Of a DNA stretch of 64,000 nucleotides, positions 54,870 through 62,792 are shown piece after piece (the stretch's first letter is position 1; each line of letters begins with the position of its first letter). Made by a program: the position numbers and the translations under genes. The stretch comes from Methylomonas sp. UP202 (GTDB lineage: Bacteria > Pseudomonadota > Gammaproteobacteria > Methylococcales > Methylomonadaceae): positions 3,523,547 to 3,587,546 of the forward strand of contig NZ_CP123897.1 of the NCBI RefSeq assembly GCF_029910655.1, read 5' to 3'. The notes beneath the pieces were generated by a model. The model saw nothing but the letters and a program-made list of their open reading frames with translations. It did not search any database and was not told where the DNA came from.

Positions 54870-56080
54870 AACTTTTGTAAATAGCGGCGGAGTAAGTCCA
54901 GGGTCAGCCAGGCTGATTGGGTTTGTTTGGTAGTTGCGGTGCCGGCCAGTGTATGCTGTTTGCCATACCAGCCGGCTGGGCTTAGCAGGCCATTATAAAG
55001 GACGATGGCGGCATCGCGGTTGCGGTAATCGTCCAGGCTGCCTCGATACAGCTGCACCAAGGCCAGATCCGCGCCACGCGCTTGCAGGCTTTCGGCCAGT
55101 CGTTGCGCAGCCAGTTCGAGAGGCTCGTTCTCGGTAGAAACCTCTAATTGCCGGCCGGCTTGAGCCGCATCGCGACAGACTAAGGTTGAATCCAACCAGG
55201 CGTAAGACTGGCATTCGGCCGCCAGCCGGCCGCCGCTGGCGGTTTCCAGTATCGCCACGCGGCTATCGGCTGGTAGCAATCGATCGACAACCGTCGGTAA
55301 ATCGCCGCCCGCTTCGCCGTCCAGACCATCGATCGCAAACACGCAGTCGCCGATCGCCGCGCGTACCCGGCCGGCCCAGTCGCGAATATCGGCCAGCGGA
55401 AAGTCGGCCGCAAACAGTAACTTGGTTTGCACCTCGTCCGGCGCGGCTCTAAACCCCAGTTGCACGCCGCCGGGTAATGGAATACCGGCCAAGGTTTGCT
55501 GTATCGCCGACTCGCCGATCCCAACGCTGCGCAACATCACCAAGCGATCCGGCCGCAACCTGAAGCGATGCTGCAACTGCCGCCCCACGTCGGCAAACAG
55601 CGTTTTCATTTCCATCGGTACGCCCGGCAAAAAGGCGAACCAACAACGGCCGATTTGCAACGAGAATCCCGGCGCGGTGCCGACCGGATTATCGATACGC
55701 ACCGCGCCGCGCGGCAAATACGCCTGTTTGCGGTTGGCGGCCGGCATGACCCGCTGCCGATTGGCGTAATAGCGTTCGATATGGCTCAGGGCTTGTTCGT
55801 CCAGCACCAGCGGCAAATCGGCGGCGATGCTCACCGCTTCGGCGGTCAAATCGTCGACGGTGGGTCCCAGACCGCCGGTGCAGACGCAACAATCGGCGCG
55901 GCCGGCGATCTCTCGAACCAATGCTACCAGATCGTCCAGTTTGTCGCCGACCGCGGTGTGCCGAGTCACGCTGAAACCCAGCTCCACCAAGCGTTGCGAT
56001 AACCAGGCGGCGTTGCTGTCCACCACCTGGCCGGTGACGACTTCCTCGCCTTGCGAAAACACTTCGGCAATGGCCTTCAT
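54860..56080 (-). CDS. CinA-family protein
   Basis: A 406-residue protein. The ATG at 56080 (MKAIAEVFSQGEEVVTGQVV) follows GAGG; five extra residues are possible. The N-terminal MoCF-like domain has GQVVDSNAAWLSQRLVELGF, CVCTGGLGPTVDDLTAEAVS and GFSLQIGRCWFAFLPGVPME, as in CinA. The C-terminal part (from about 255, LPTVVDRLLPADSRVAILET-ASGGRLAA) corresponds to the CinA/PncC amidohydrolase domain. Typical residues there look altered, so NMN deamidase activity is uncertain. Overlaps with the transporter gene upstream and uup downstream suggest a three-gene operon. Confidence 0.85.
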   Translation of the reverse strand: MKAIAEVFSQGEEVVTGQVVDSNAAWLSQRLVELGFSVTRHTAVGDKLDDLVALVREIAGRADCCVCTGGLGPTVDDLTAEAVSIAADLPLVLDEQALSHIERYYANRQRVMPAANRKQAYLPRGAVRIDNPVGTAPGFSLQIGRCWFAFLPGVPMEMKTLFADVGRQLQHRFRLRPDRLVMLRSVGIGESAIQQTLAGIPLPGGVQLGFRAAPDEVQTKLLFAADFPLADIRDWAGRVRAAIGDCVFAIDGLDGEAGGDLPTVVDRLLPADSRVAILETASGGRLAAECQSYAWLDSTLVCRDAAQAGRQLEVSTENEPLELAAQRLAESLQARGADLALVQLYRGSLDDYRNRDAAIVLYNGLLSPAGWYGKQHTLAGTATTKQTQSAWLTLDLLRRYLQKLCP

Positions 56081-56991
56081 AACACCTCGAACCAAAACGG
56101 CAAACTAAACAAACTCAGTCCAGTCGTGACGGTCACGGCCGTGGCATACAACGAACTATCCAGTTGGTAGCGGTCGCACAGCACCACGCCCAACACCATG
56201 CTCGGCATCGCGATATCCAAAATCGCCGCCGCCCGAAACGGATTTTCGAGCTGCAAGACATCGGCGATGTAAATGCCGGCCCACGGAAACCACATTAATT
56301 TAATAAGCACCACCGGCGGGATATAGGGCAGATTGCGCCACCGTACCGCTCGCCAACTCAAGGCCAATCCCAATGAAAAGATCATCAGCGGCGCCACCGC
56401 GGCCGACAGCATCGTCAGCAATCCGGCCAACCACAACGGTGCGGGCAGGTGATTCAGATTCAAAACCACCGCCAGCAAGGCCGCCCAAAACGGCGGCGCG
56501 TTAAAAAATCCCAGCCGGGACTTGGGCTGGTCTTTTTCGGCGGCGCCGTAGTGGCGCGCCAGCAGGATACCGACCGTGAACACCATTGGCGCCGCCGCGA
56601 ACAAGTCCATCTGTATCACCACCGAGCGCGACCAACCTCCGTAGGCTTGCTCCAGCACCGGCAATCCCAGATAAGTCGTGTTCGGAAACGCCGCGGCAAG
56701 TATCATCGCACCGGTCTGGGGCCGCTGGAAACGGAGCAGCTTGGCGATCAACCCGCTGACGACAACCGCCAACAAGATGCTGGAACAACCCAACAGGCTG
56801 AATTTCAACGACTGCCAGCCGATGTCGGCCTTCCAAAGTACCTCCAGCACCATGGCCGGCAATAAAAAATAATAAACGACGCTGGTCAACACCAGCCGGG
56901 TTTGATCGGCCGCGAGTTTATTCGGGCACAGGACTCTCCAGGCCGCGCCGCACAGCATTAGCACGGTCATCTGGATCAAAGTGGTCGTCAT
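56077..56991 (-). CDS. AEC-family auxin efflux carrier-type permease
   Basis: A 304-residue protein with about ten hydrophobic segments in the AEC (auxin efflux carrier/malonate permease) pattern. Examples are LVLTSVVYYFLLPAMVLEVL, TGAMILAAAFPNTTYLGLPVLEQAYG, MLSAAVAPLMIFSLGLALSW and AILDIAMPSMVLGVVLCDRY. Bacterial members move organic acids or other metabolites; the substrate cannot be inferred here. Its TGA overlaps the start of the cinA-like gene, and its ATG directly follows the stop of a small upstream reading frame (TAAATG). Confidence 0.88.
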   Translation of the reverse strand: MTTTLIQMTVLMLCGAAWRVLCPNKLAADQTRLVLTSVVYYFLLPAMVLEVLWKADIGWQSLKFSLLGCSSILLAVVVSGLIAKLLRFQRPQTGAMILAAAFPNTTYLGLPVLEQAYGGWSRSVVIQMDLFAAAPMVFTVGILLARHYGAAEKDQPKSRLGFFNAPPFWAALLAVVLNLNHLPAPLWLAGLLTMLSAAVAPLMIFSLGLALSWRAVRWRNLPYIPPVVLIKLMWFPWAGIYIADVLQLENPFRAAAILDIAMPSMVLGVVLCDRYQLDSSLYATAVTVTTGLSLFSLPFWFEVL

Positions 56992-57195
56992 TTAGGGATT
57001 TAGTTCGATGGGCAAAGCCGGCAGTATAGGCAAAAACCCCTTCCGAATCGAACGCCGCAGCAACTTGTCGCAAACCCGACATTTGTCGAGACCGCCACGC
57101 GCCGGCACCCGGCAAACCTCGGCAAATCGGCATTCCCGCGCTTGGTATCGCTCTTGCTTAATCGCTAATAATTTGTGTAGCCCCGGAATCGCCAT
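56992..57195 (-). CDS. Possible small Cys-containing protein coupled to the AEC gene
   Basis: A 67-residue open frame whose stop codon touches the ATG of the AEC-permease gene (TAAATG), a spacing that often reflects translational coupling. It has four cysteines in two pairs (ECRFAEVC and KCRVC, about residues 21-44), a possible zinc or iron-sulphur knuckle, within a basic sequence (MAIPGLHKLLAIKQERYQ). Ribosome site is weak (GGGCGG). No family recognised; it could be non-coding leader. Confidence 0.4.
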   Translation of the reverse strand: MAIPGLHKLLAIKQERYQARECRFAEVCRVPARGGLDKCRVCDKLLRRSIRKGFLPILPALPIELNP

Positions 57196-57249
57196 GACAA
57201 ACCGCCCAACTCACCGCCGCGCGACCACCTCGGACCCTGGAGTTCGCCG

Positions 57250-57612
57250 ATGAGCGCGACGCCGCTGCAAATCGCCGTCGCCACCAAGGATGGCATCTCT
57301 ATCAACGAACATTTCGGTCACGCCAAACACTTTGCGATCTATCGCTTGACGCCGGACCATTGCGAGCACCTGGAAAGCCGCGACGTCGATCATTACTGCC
57401 ACGGCCAACACGGCGATCAGAACGCGCTGGCCGGCATACTGGAAACCATCAAGGATTGCGACGCCGTGTTCGTGGCGCGCATCGGCGACGGCCCGACCGC
57501 CAAGGTGAACGCCATCGGCGTCGCGGCGGTCGCCGACTACGCCTATCTGGCGGTCGAGGAGTCGTTACTCGATTACGCCAAACGGCTGGCCGCCGGCGAG
57601 GCCGTCGGATGA
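57250..57612 (+). CDS. NifX/NifB-C-like dinitrogenase iron-molybdenum cofactor-binding protein
   Basis: A 120-residue single-domain protein of the NifX/NafY/NifB C-terminal family, which binds iron-molybdenum cofactor or its precursor. The pattern IAVATKDGISINEHFGHAKH at the N-terminus and DCDAVFVARIGDGPTAKVNAIGV in the middle are characteristic. The ATG has GGAG seven bases upstream. Its TGA overlaps the next start (ATGA). No nitrogenase gene lies in the window, so it is either a satellite of a nif cluster elsewhere or a related metal-cofactor carrier. Confidence 0.85.
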   Translation: MSATPLQIAVATKDGISINEHFGHAKHFAIYRLTPDHCEHLESRDVDHYCHGQHGDQNALAGILETIKDCDAVFVARIGDGPTAKVNAIGVAAVADYAYLAVEESLLDYAKRLAAGEAVG

Positions 57613-57983
57613 CGCCGGAAACCGTAGCCGCCTGGGTGGCGGCGCACCCGCTGACCCCGCTGCATGTCGATTGCGCAGTGACGGTGATGCTGAAAATCAT
57701 CGACGGCAAATGCAAAATGCGCGCCGACGAAAAAGTCGTGATGAGTTTGTTGTACGACCAAATCTGCGACCTGCCCGGTCAGTTGTTGGAGCCGGAGTTG
57801 CATGCATTGATCGCGACGGCCCGCGCCGCGCCGGACGACGAAGATCTGAAGAACGGAATCTACGAAAAGCGCTTGTTCGCCGAAACGGCGCTCTCCAGAC
57901 CGGTGATGAAAGGCTTCAAGGCCATGCTTCGCGAGCAAGGGTTGTTGGAAAAACGCCAGAAAGACGAGGATGCGGACGCTTGA
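57609..57983 (+). CDS. Hypothetical helical protein coupled to the NifX-like gene
   Basis: A 124-residue protein starting at the ATG that overlaps the NifX-like stop; the longer upstream frame is a shadow. It is predicted mostly helical and charged (MLKIIDGKCKMRADEKVVMS, LLEPELHALIATARAAPDDE, GFKAMLREQGLLEKRQKDED). No known motif or membrane segment. The 4-bp overlap suggests partner function with the cofactor-binding protein. Confidence 0.75.
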   Translation: MTPETVAAWVAAHPLTPLHVDCAVTVMLKIIDGKCKMRADEKVVMSLLYDQICDLPGQLLEPELHALIATARAAPDDEDLKNGIYEKRLFAETALSRPVMKGFKAMLREQGLLEKRQKDEDADA

Positions 57984-58058
57984 TGCACCGAGCTTAACCC
58001 GGTTCTACCGTACCCGCCTCGAGCCTGCGCCATTGCCCGCAAGCCGCGCGACCAGCTT

Positions 58059-59135
58059 TCACTCGAAAAAGTCAAAACTCATCTGCCCGCCGGCCGCCGG
58101 CTTGCGGAATAAGTCGGTGCGGAGCGGCGGTAATCCGCGTTCCAGGCCGAGTTTTTTCCGGATTAACCCGAAGCGCTGCGCAATCAAATCGGCGTAGACA
58201 CCCTCGCCGCGCAAACGCCGATGAAAGCTCGGGTCGTAGACCTTGCCGCCCCGGCTGTCGCGCACCCGGTTCATCACGTGCTCGGCCTTCAGCGGGTAAT
58301 GCTCACGCAACCATTCCTCGAATAAGTCGGCCACTTCCAGCGGCAGGCGCAGCAGAATGTATTCCGCGCTGATCGCTCCGGCCCGCTTCGCGGCCGACAC
58401 GATGGCTTCCAATTCGTAATCGGTCAACACCGGAATCAACGGCGCAACCATCACGCCGACCGGCACGCCGGCTTCGCTCAAACGAGTCAGCGTTTCCAAG
58501 CGGCGCTCGGGCGCGGCGGCGCGGGGTTCCAGCGTCCGCGCCAAGCGGCGATCCAGGGTCGTGATCGACACGCACACCGACGCCAAGCCCTGGCCGGCCA
58601 TCTCGGCCAGGATGTCGATATCCCGTTCGATCAGCGCCGATTTGGTGACGATGCCGACCGGATGCCGGGTTTCCCGCAGCACTTCCAAAATGTCGCGCAT
58701 GGTGCGCTGGCGGCGCTCCAACGGCTGATAGGGATCGGTATTGGTACCCAGCGCCAGCGGCGCGCAACGGTATTGGCGCTTGCCGAGTTCCGCGCGCAGC
58801 AACGTCGCGGCGTCGGGTTTGACCAAGATACGGCTTTCGAAATCCAACCCCGGCGAATAGCCAAGATACGCGTGGGTCGGCCGCGCGAAGCAATACACGC
58901 AACCGTGTTCGCAACCCCGGTACGGGTTGACGGAACGGTCGAACGGAATATCCGGCGAATCGTTATAGGTGATCACCGATTTGCTGGCATCGACGATGAT
59001 TTCGGTCGCCAGCGGCGGCAAGTCGACATCCAAGCTCCCCCAGCCGTCGTCCTCGGCCTGGCTTCGTTGTTTTTCGTAGCGGCCGGCGGCATTGCTGACG
59101 GCACCGCGACCTTTGTGAATCAGAGGCTTGGACAT
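58059..59135 (-). CDS. Radical SAM protein, PA0069 family
   Basis: A 358-residue radical SAM enzyme with cluster motif CEHGCVYC (C-x3-C-x2-C) after SVITYNDSPDIPFDRSVNPY. Further family marks are RPTHAYLGYSPGLDFESRIL, ALGTNTDPYQPLERRQRTMR and GIVTKSALIERDIDIL. This is the PA0069/Rv2578c group, related to spore photoproduct lyase; the reaction is unknown. The ATG at 59135 is preferred over an in-frame TTG four codons earlier, but neither has a clear ribosome site. It is separated from the first chemoreceptor gene by a divergent intergenic region. Confidence 0.88.
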   Translation of the reverse strand: MSKPLIHKGRGAVSNAAGRYEKQRSQAEDDGWGSLDVDLPPLATEIIVDASKSVITYNDSPDIPFDRSVNPYRGCEHGCVYCFARPTHAYLGYSPGLDFESRILVKPDAATLLRAELGKRQYRCAPLALGTNTDPYQPLERRQRTMRDILEVLRETRHPVGIVTKSALIERDIDILAEMAGQGLASVCVSITTLDRRLARTLEPRAAAPERRLETLTRLSEAGVPVGVMVAPLIPVLTDYELEAIVSAAKRAGAISAEYILLRLPLEVADLFEEWLREHYPLKAEHVMNRVRDSRGGKVYDPSFHRRLRGEGVYADLIAQRFGLIRKKLGLERGLPPLRTDLFRKPAAGGQMSFDFFE

Positions 59136-59502
59136 GACAAAAACCAAAGGAAGAAACGCGTGCGCACCCTTGGATTCCGGGCGGCCGGTCGTCTAGCGCG
59201 GCAAACGCTCGGTTGGGCGACTTCGTCTATCTTGGCAAACTTCGAACCGGCGCGCAAAGCATTTTCGGCCATCGAACCTCCACAGCGCCTAGGTGCAACC
59301 CTCCGGGTAACCGTTTCGAATTTGCCTACCCAAACTGGATAGCAACTCAAAATGGTCTAAGCTAATCCGAGAAAAACCGTAAGCCCCGGCCAAAGCCTAG
59401 CGTTTCGCGAAGCGCGGACAAATTTGATCGAACGCGCGCTACGGCCCGCCGCAGCGTTCCGCCCACATTTCCGACCTTCAACGACATCCACGGAGAAACC
59501 CC
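59136..59502. other. Divergent intergenic region before the first chemoreceptor gene
   Basis: 367 bp between the radical SAM gene and the chemoreceptor gene. It includes a near-palindrome centred on TTCGCGAA (59404-59411, within GCGTTTCGCGAAGCGC) and, at the right end, GGAGAAA as the ribosome site. No convincing -35/-10 pair was found. Confidence 0.45.
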
Positions 59503-61965
59503 ATGACTGTTAAACAGAGACTTTTACTCCTATCGTCGTCCGCCATGCTGGGCTTGGTCGGACTGGCGCTGTTAGGCTATATCCAGCTCGCGAAAGTTTA
59601 CGACGCGGCGAGTTATGCCGGCGTCAACACGGTACCGACCTATCGGATATTTTTCGAGATTCGAAAACAACTGGCCGATTTGAGGGAATATTCGTTGTTT
59701 CACGTCATCATCACCGATCCGGCCGGCATGGCGACATTGGAGCCGAAAATCGCCGAAGCCCGCGCGAAATTGGACGACACGTTGAAGCGCTATACCTTGG
59801 ACGCCTGCAACGGCGCCAGTTGCCTTTCGGACGCCAAGGAACAGGCCATGCTCGACAACGTCAAATCGCTATTGGCGGCGTACGATATTCCGCGTCTAAA
59901 AGTTTTCGATTTCTCTAGGCAAAACCGCACCAAGGAGGCCGAGACGATCGTCAGAGAAGAATTGATGCCGGCCGTTAAAAAACTGCAGGACGCCATCCAA
60001 ACCGAGTTGGATTACAACTCCCAATTGGCCGACCAAGGGATGCTCGAAGCGAGCCGAATCCAGCAAAGCGCCACCACTATTTCGGTCGCTATCGCGGTGC
60101 TGATCACGCTGCTAGTCGGAATTATGAGCTGGATGATCATCCGCAATTTGATGCGCCAACTCGGCGGCGAACCGGACGCGGTCGCCGGTCTGGCCAATCA
60201 AATCGCTGTCGGCGATCTCAGCGGCACCATCGTGTTGCAAGCCGGCGATAACGCCAGCGTCATGGCCGCGATGAAACATATGAGCGACACCATCAAAACG
60301 CTACTCGCCGCGATGGACCACATGTCCAAGGAGCACGACAAAGGCGAAATCGACGCCGTCGTCGATGCCGCTAAGTTTCAAGGCAGTTTTAGAACCATGG
60401 CGCAAGGCGTCAACGACATGGTCGGCGCCCACATCGGCGTCAAGAAAAAAGCCATTGGTGTGTTCATGGCCTTCGGTAACGGCAACTTCGACGCCGACAT
60501 CGAAAAACTGCCGGGCAAAAAGGTGTTTATCAACGAAGCCATCGATCTAGTTCGCGGCAATCTGAAAAGTTTTATCGCCGACATGAACCGAATGGCCGGG
60601 CAGCACGACGCCGGCGAAATCGATTTCAAGATCGATACCGGCAAATTCCAAGGCGAATTCGCGACGATGGCTAAAGGCGTCAACGACATGGTCGGCGCCC
60701 ACATCGCCGTCAACCAAAAAGCCATCGCCTGCTTCGAGCAATTCGGCCAAGGCAACCTGGATGCCGATATTGAAAAACTTCCCGGCAAACTGATCTTTAT
60801 CAATAACGCCATCGATAAAATCCGCGCCAATTTGCGCGCGGTCATCGGCGACACCGATACCCTGATCAAAGCCGCCGCCGAGGGCCGCCTGGACGTCCGC
60901 GCCGACGCCGCCAAGCACCAAGGCGACTTCCGCAGATTGGTTCAAGGCATCAACGATATCATCGACGGCATCGTGTTGCCGGTTAACGAAGCGGTGGAAG
61001 TGTTGGGTCTGGTCGAGCAAGGCGACCTGACGCGGATCGTCAAAGGCAACTACCAAGGCCAACTCGGCGAATTCAAGGACACCGTCAACAATACCATCGC
61101 CAAACTGTCCGAGACCATCGCCGAGGTCGTCTCGGCGACCAATCAGTTAAGCAACGCTTCCGAACAAATCCAATCCACCTCGCAATCGCTGTCGCAAGCC
61201 GCCAGCGAACAAGCCGCCGGCGTTGAACAAACCAGCGCCAGCATCGAGGAAATGGCCGCCAGCATCGGCCAGAACGCCGAAAACGCCAAGGTCACCGACG
61301 GCATGGCCACCAAGGCCTCGCAAGAAGCGGTCGAGGGCGGCGCCGCCGTCAAGCAAACCGTCGAGGCGATGAAAAGCATCGCCGGCAAAATCGGCATCAT
61401 CGACGACATCGCCTATCAAACCAATATGCTGGCCTTGAACGCCGCGATCGAGGCCGCCAGGGCCGGCGACCACGGCAAGGGCTTCGCGGTGGTGGCCGCC
61501 GAGGTACGCAAACTGGCCGAGCGCAGTCAGATCGCCGCCCAGGAAATCGGCCAATTGGCCGAAACCAGCGTCAGCACCGCCGAAAGCGCCGGCCGCTTGC
61601 TGGACGCCATCGTGCCCAGCATCGCCAAAACCTCCGATCTGGTGCAGGAAATCGCCGCCGCCTCGCAGGAACAATCAGCCGGCGTCAGCCAAGTCAATAC
61701 CGCGATGAATCAGATGAACCAAATCACCCAGCAAAATGCCGCCGCCAGTGAAGAATTGGCTTCCACCGCCGAGGAAATGACCGGTCAGGCCGAGCAATTG
61801 CAAGGCTTGATGAGTTTCTTCAAGATCAGCGGCGCGACGGGCAACACCGGCGGCGGGCAACGCCGAACCGCTCATACAACCCAAGCCAAGATCAAACACG
61901 CACCCACCAACCCGAACGACCCGACCCACCTGGATTTGAATCTGCATCAATTCGAACGGTTCTAG
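59503..61965 (+). CDS. Methyl-accepting chemotaxis protein with repeated HAMP-like modules
   Basis: An 820-residue inner-membrane receptor. TM1 (about 8-28) and TM2 (192-213) flank a helical periplasmic domain of about 160 residues with a 4-helix-bundle look. The cytoplasmic part starts with [20 protein letters not shown], a HAMP-like unit. Two copies of a 90-residue module follow, beginning at the ATGs at 60313 and 60583 (shared motif [18 protein letters not shown] and [10 protein letters not shown]), then further HAMP-like units. The signalling hairpin ([34 protein letters not shown]) is intact. No C-terminal CheR/CheB pentapeptide. The ligand is unknown. Confidence 0.9.
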   Translation: MTVKQRLLLLSSSAMLGLVGLALLGYIQLAKVYDAASYAGVNTVPTYRIFFEIRKQLADLREYSLFHVIITDPAGMATLEPKIAEARAKLDDTLKRYTLDACNGASCLSDAKEQAMLDNVKSLLAAYDIPRLKVFDFSRQNRTKEAETIVREELMPAVKKLQDAIQTELDYNSQLADQGMLEASRIQQSATTISVAIAVLITLLVGIMSWMIIRNLMRQLGGEPDAVAGLANQIAVGDLSGTIVLQAGDNASVMAAMKHMSDTIKTLLAAMDHMSKEHDKGEIDAVVDAAKFQGSFRTMAQGVNDMVGAHIGVKKKAIGVFMAFGNGNFDADIEKLPGKKVFINEAIDLVRGNLKSFIADMNRMAGQHDAGEIDFKIDTGKFQGEFATMAKGVNDMVGAHIAVNQKAIACFEQFGQGNLDADIEKLPGKLIFINNAIDKIRANLRAVIGDTDTLIKAAAEGRLDVRADAAKHQGDFRRLVQGINDIIDGIVLPVNEAVEVLGLVEQGDLTRIVKGNYQGQLGEFKDTVNNTIAKLSETIAEVVSATNQLSNASEQIQSTSQSLSQAASEQAAGVEQTSASIEEMAASIGQNAENAKVTDGMATKASQEAVEGGAAVKQTVEAMKSIAGKIGIIDDIAYQTNMLALNAAIEAARAGDHGKGFAVVAAEVRKLAERSQIAAQEIGQLAETSVSTAESAGRLLDAIVPSIAKTSDLVQEIAAASQEQSAGVSQVNTAMNQMNQITQQNAAASEELASTAEEMTGQAEQLQGLMSFFKISGATGNTGGGQRRTAHTTQAKIKHAPTNPNDPTHLDLNLHQFERF

Positions 61966-62004
61966 GTTCGCCCGCGAATAAGTAAAACGCCGTTACAATG
62001 CGCT

Positions 62005-62039
62005 GCTTTTACCCCGGCACGAAAAGCCGGGGTAAAAGC
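62005..62039. terminator. Perfect 14-bp hairpin after the first chemoreceptor gene
   Basis: GCTTTTACCCCGGC (62005-62018) pairs perfectly with 62026-62039 around the loop ACGAAAA, 40 bp after the stop codon. No T-run follows on either strand beyond the TTTT inside the arm, so termination may be Rho-assisted or the structure may protect the 3' end. Confidence 0.6.
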
Positions 62040-62102
62040 CCCCCTCCGCTAGATTAATCACCTTACGATAAATGTCGTGAGGCACAACGTGCGGACATGC
62101 CG

Positions 62103-62129
62103 TTGTAGGAGCCGCCCATGATCGCGGCT
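62103..62129 (+). repeat. REP-like palindrome
   Basis: TTGTAGGAGCCGC ... GCGGCT, with a 6-bp stem AGCCGC/GCGGCT around an 8-base loop. It resembles the TGTAGGAGC-type repetitive extragenic palindromes common in gammaproteobacteria. Only one copy was noticed in the window, so membership in a repeat family is unproven. Confidence 0.35.
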
Positions 62130-62608
62130 AACGCCGCCCCCACGCACTAACTTACTTTTCCGAGACGATCCCCGGCGGCGGTTTCAAAATCGTTCGCCCG
62201 GCAGCTCCGCTCAGCTAATCGCCAAGCGCGCTCGCGGCCTCGTATCTCCGAGGGTCTTCGCTACACCTCAGACGCCCCTGATCGATAGTCGGCGTCTAAT
62301 TTATCAACTCCATCGCCAAACATAACAGCAAACTATACCGCGTAGATTTAACGCTGGCCTCAAATTCCTCAGCATCGAATACATTCGTCGGAAACGACAA
62401 TAGCCCAACGCTGGACTCACTCAAATACCGAGGACACCGGCAACCCAATTTTTTCATCAACCACCTGTAAAACAATTGATTTTTTTTCATTAACGAAACC
62501 AGTTACTCCGAACAAACGCCGCACTTTCGCGGCACCACGTGGAGCGCTCGGCAATGAGTAGCTCGCTAACTCACCGCACTTTAGCTAACGCGTAAAAAGA
62601 TTATTTTT

Positions 62609-62637
62609 TTGAACCCCATGGCATAGCGCATGATAAT
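62609..62637 (+). promoter_or_regulatory. Sigma-70 promoter for the second chemoreceptor gene
   Basis: TTGAAC (62609-62614), an exact 17-base spacer, then GATAAT (62632-62637). The start codon lies 155 bp downstream. An upstream T-run (62601-62610) is consistent with an AT-rich region next to the promoter. Confidence 0.55.
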
Positions 62638-62792
62638 AGGCTATAGATATTTAGCGCAAAACAAGGCATTCTAAAATGCCGCACCCGACAAGCTATCCGG
62701 CGACCTCGGTCCAGCAGGCTCAAAGAACACGGGGTCCGTCATGGAACGGCCGGCCGAATCAAGTCAGGGAAGCTCAACATCGGGAGGTCCAC

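Larger units (their letters stand above)
61966..62792. other. Intergenic region between the two chemoreceptor genes
   Basis: About 830 bp. It contains a perfect 14-bp hairpin (62005-62039), a REP-like motif (62103-62129), an AT-rich part and a good sigma-70 promoter (62609-62637) for the second receptor. The minus-strand frame at 62296-62490 (64 residues) has no ribosome site and is not accepted. Confidence 0.6.

Noticed and set aside
62296-62490. A 64-codon minus-strand frame between the chemoreceptor genes
   Set aside because: No ribosome site. It sits in an AT-rich region where its start codon is part of an A-run.
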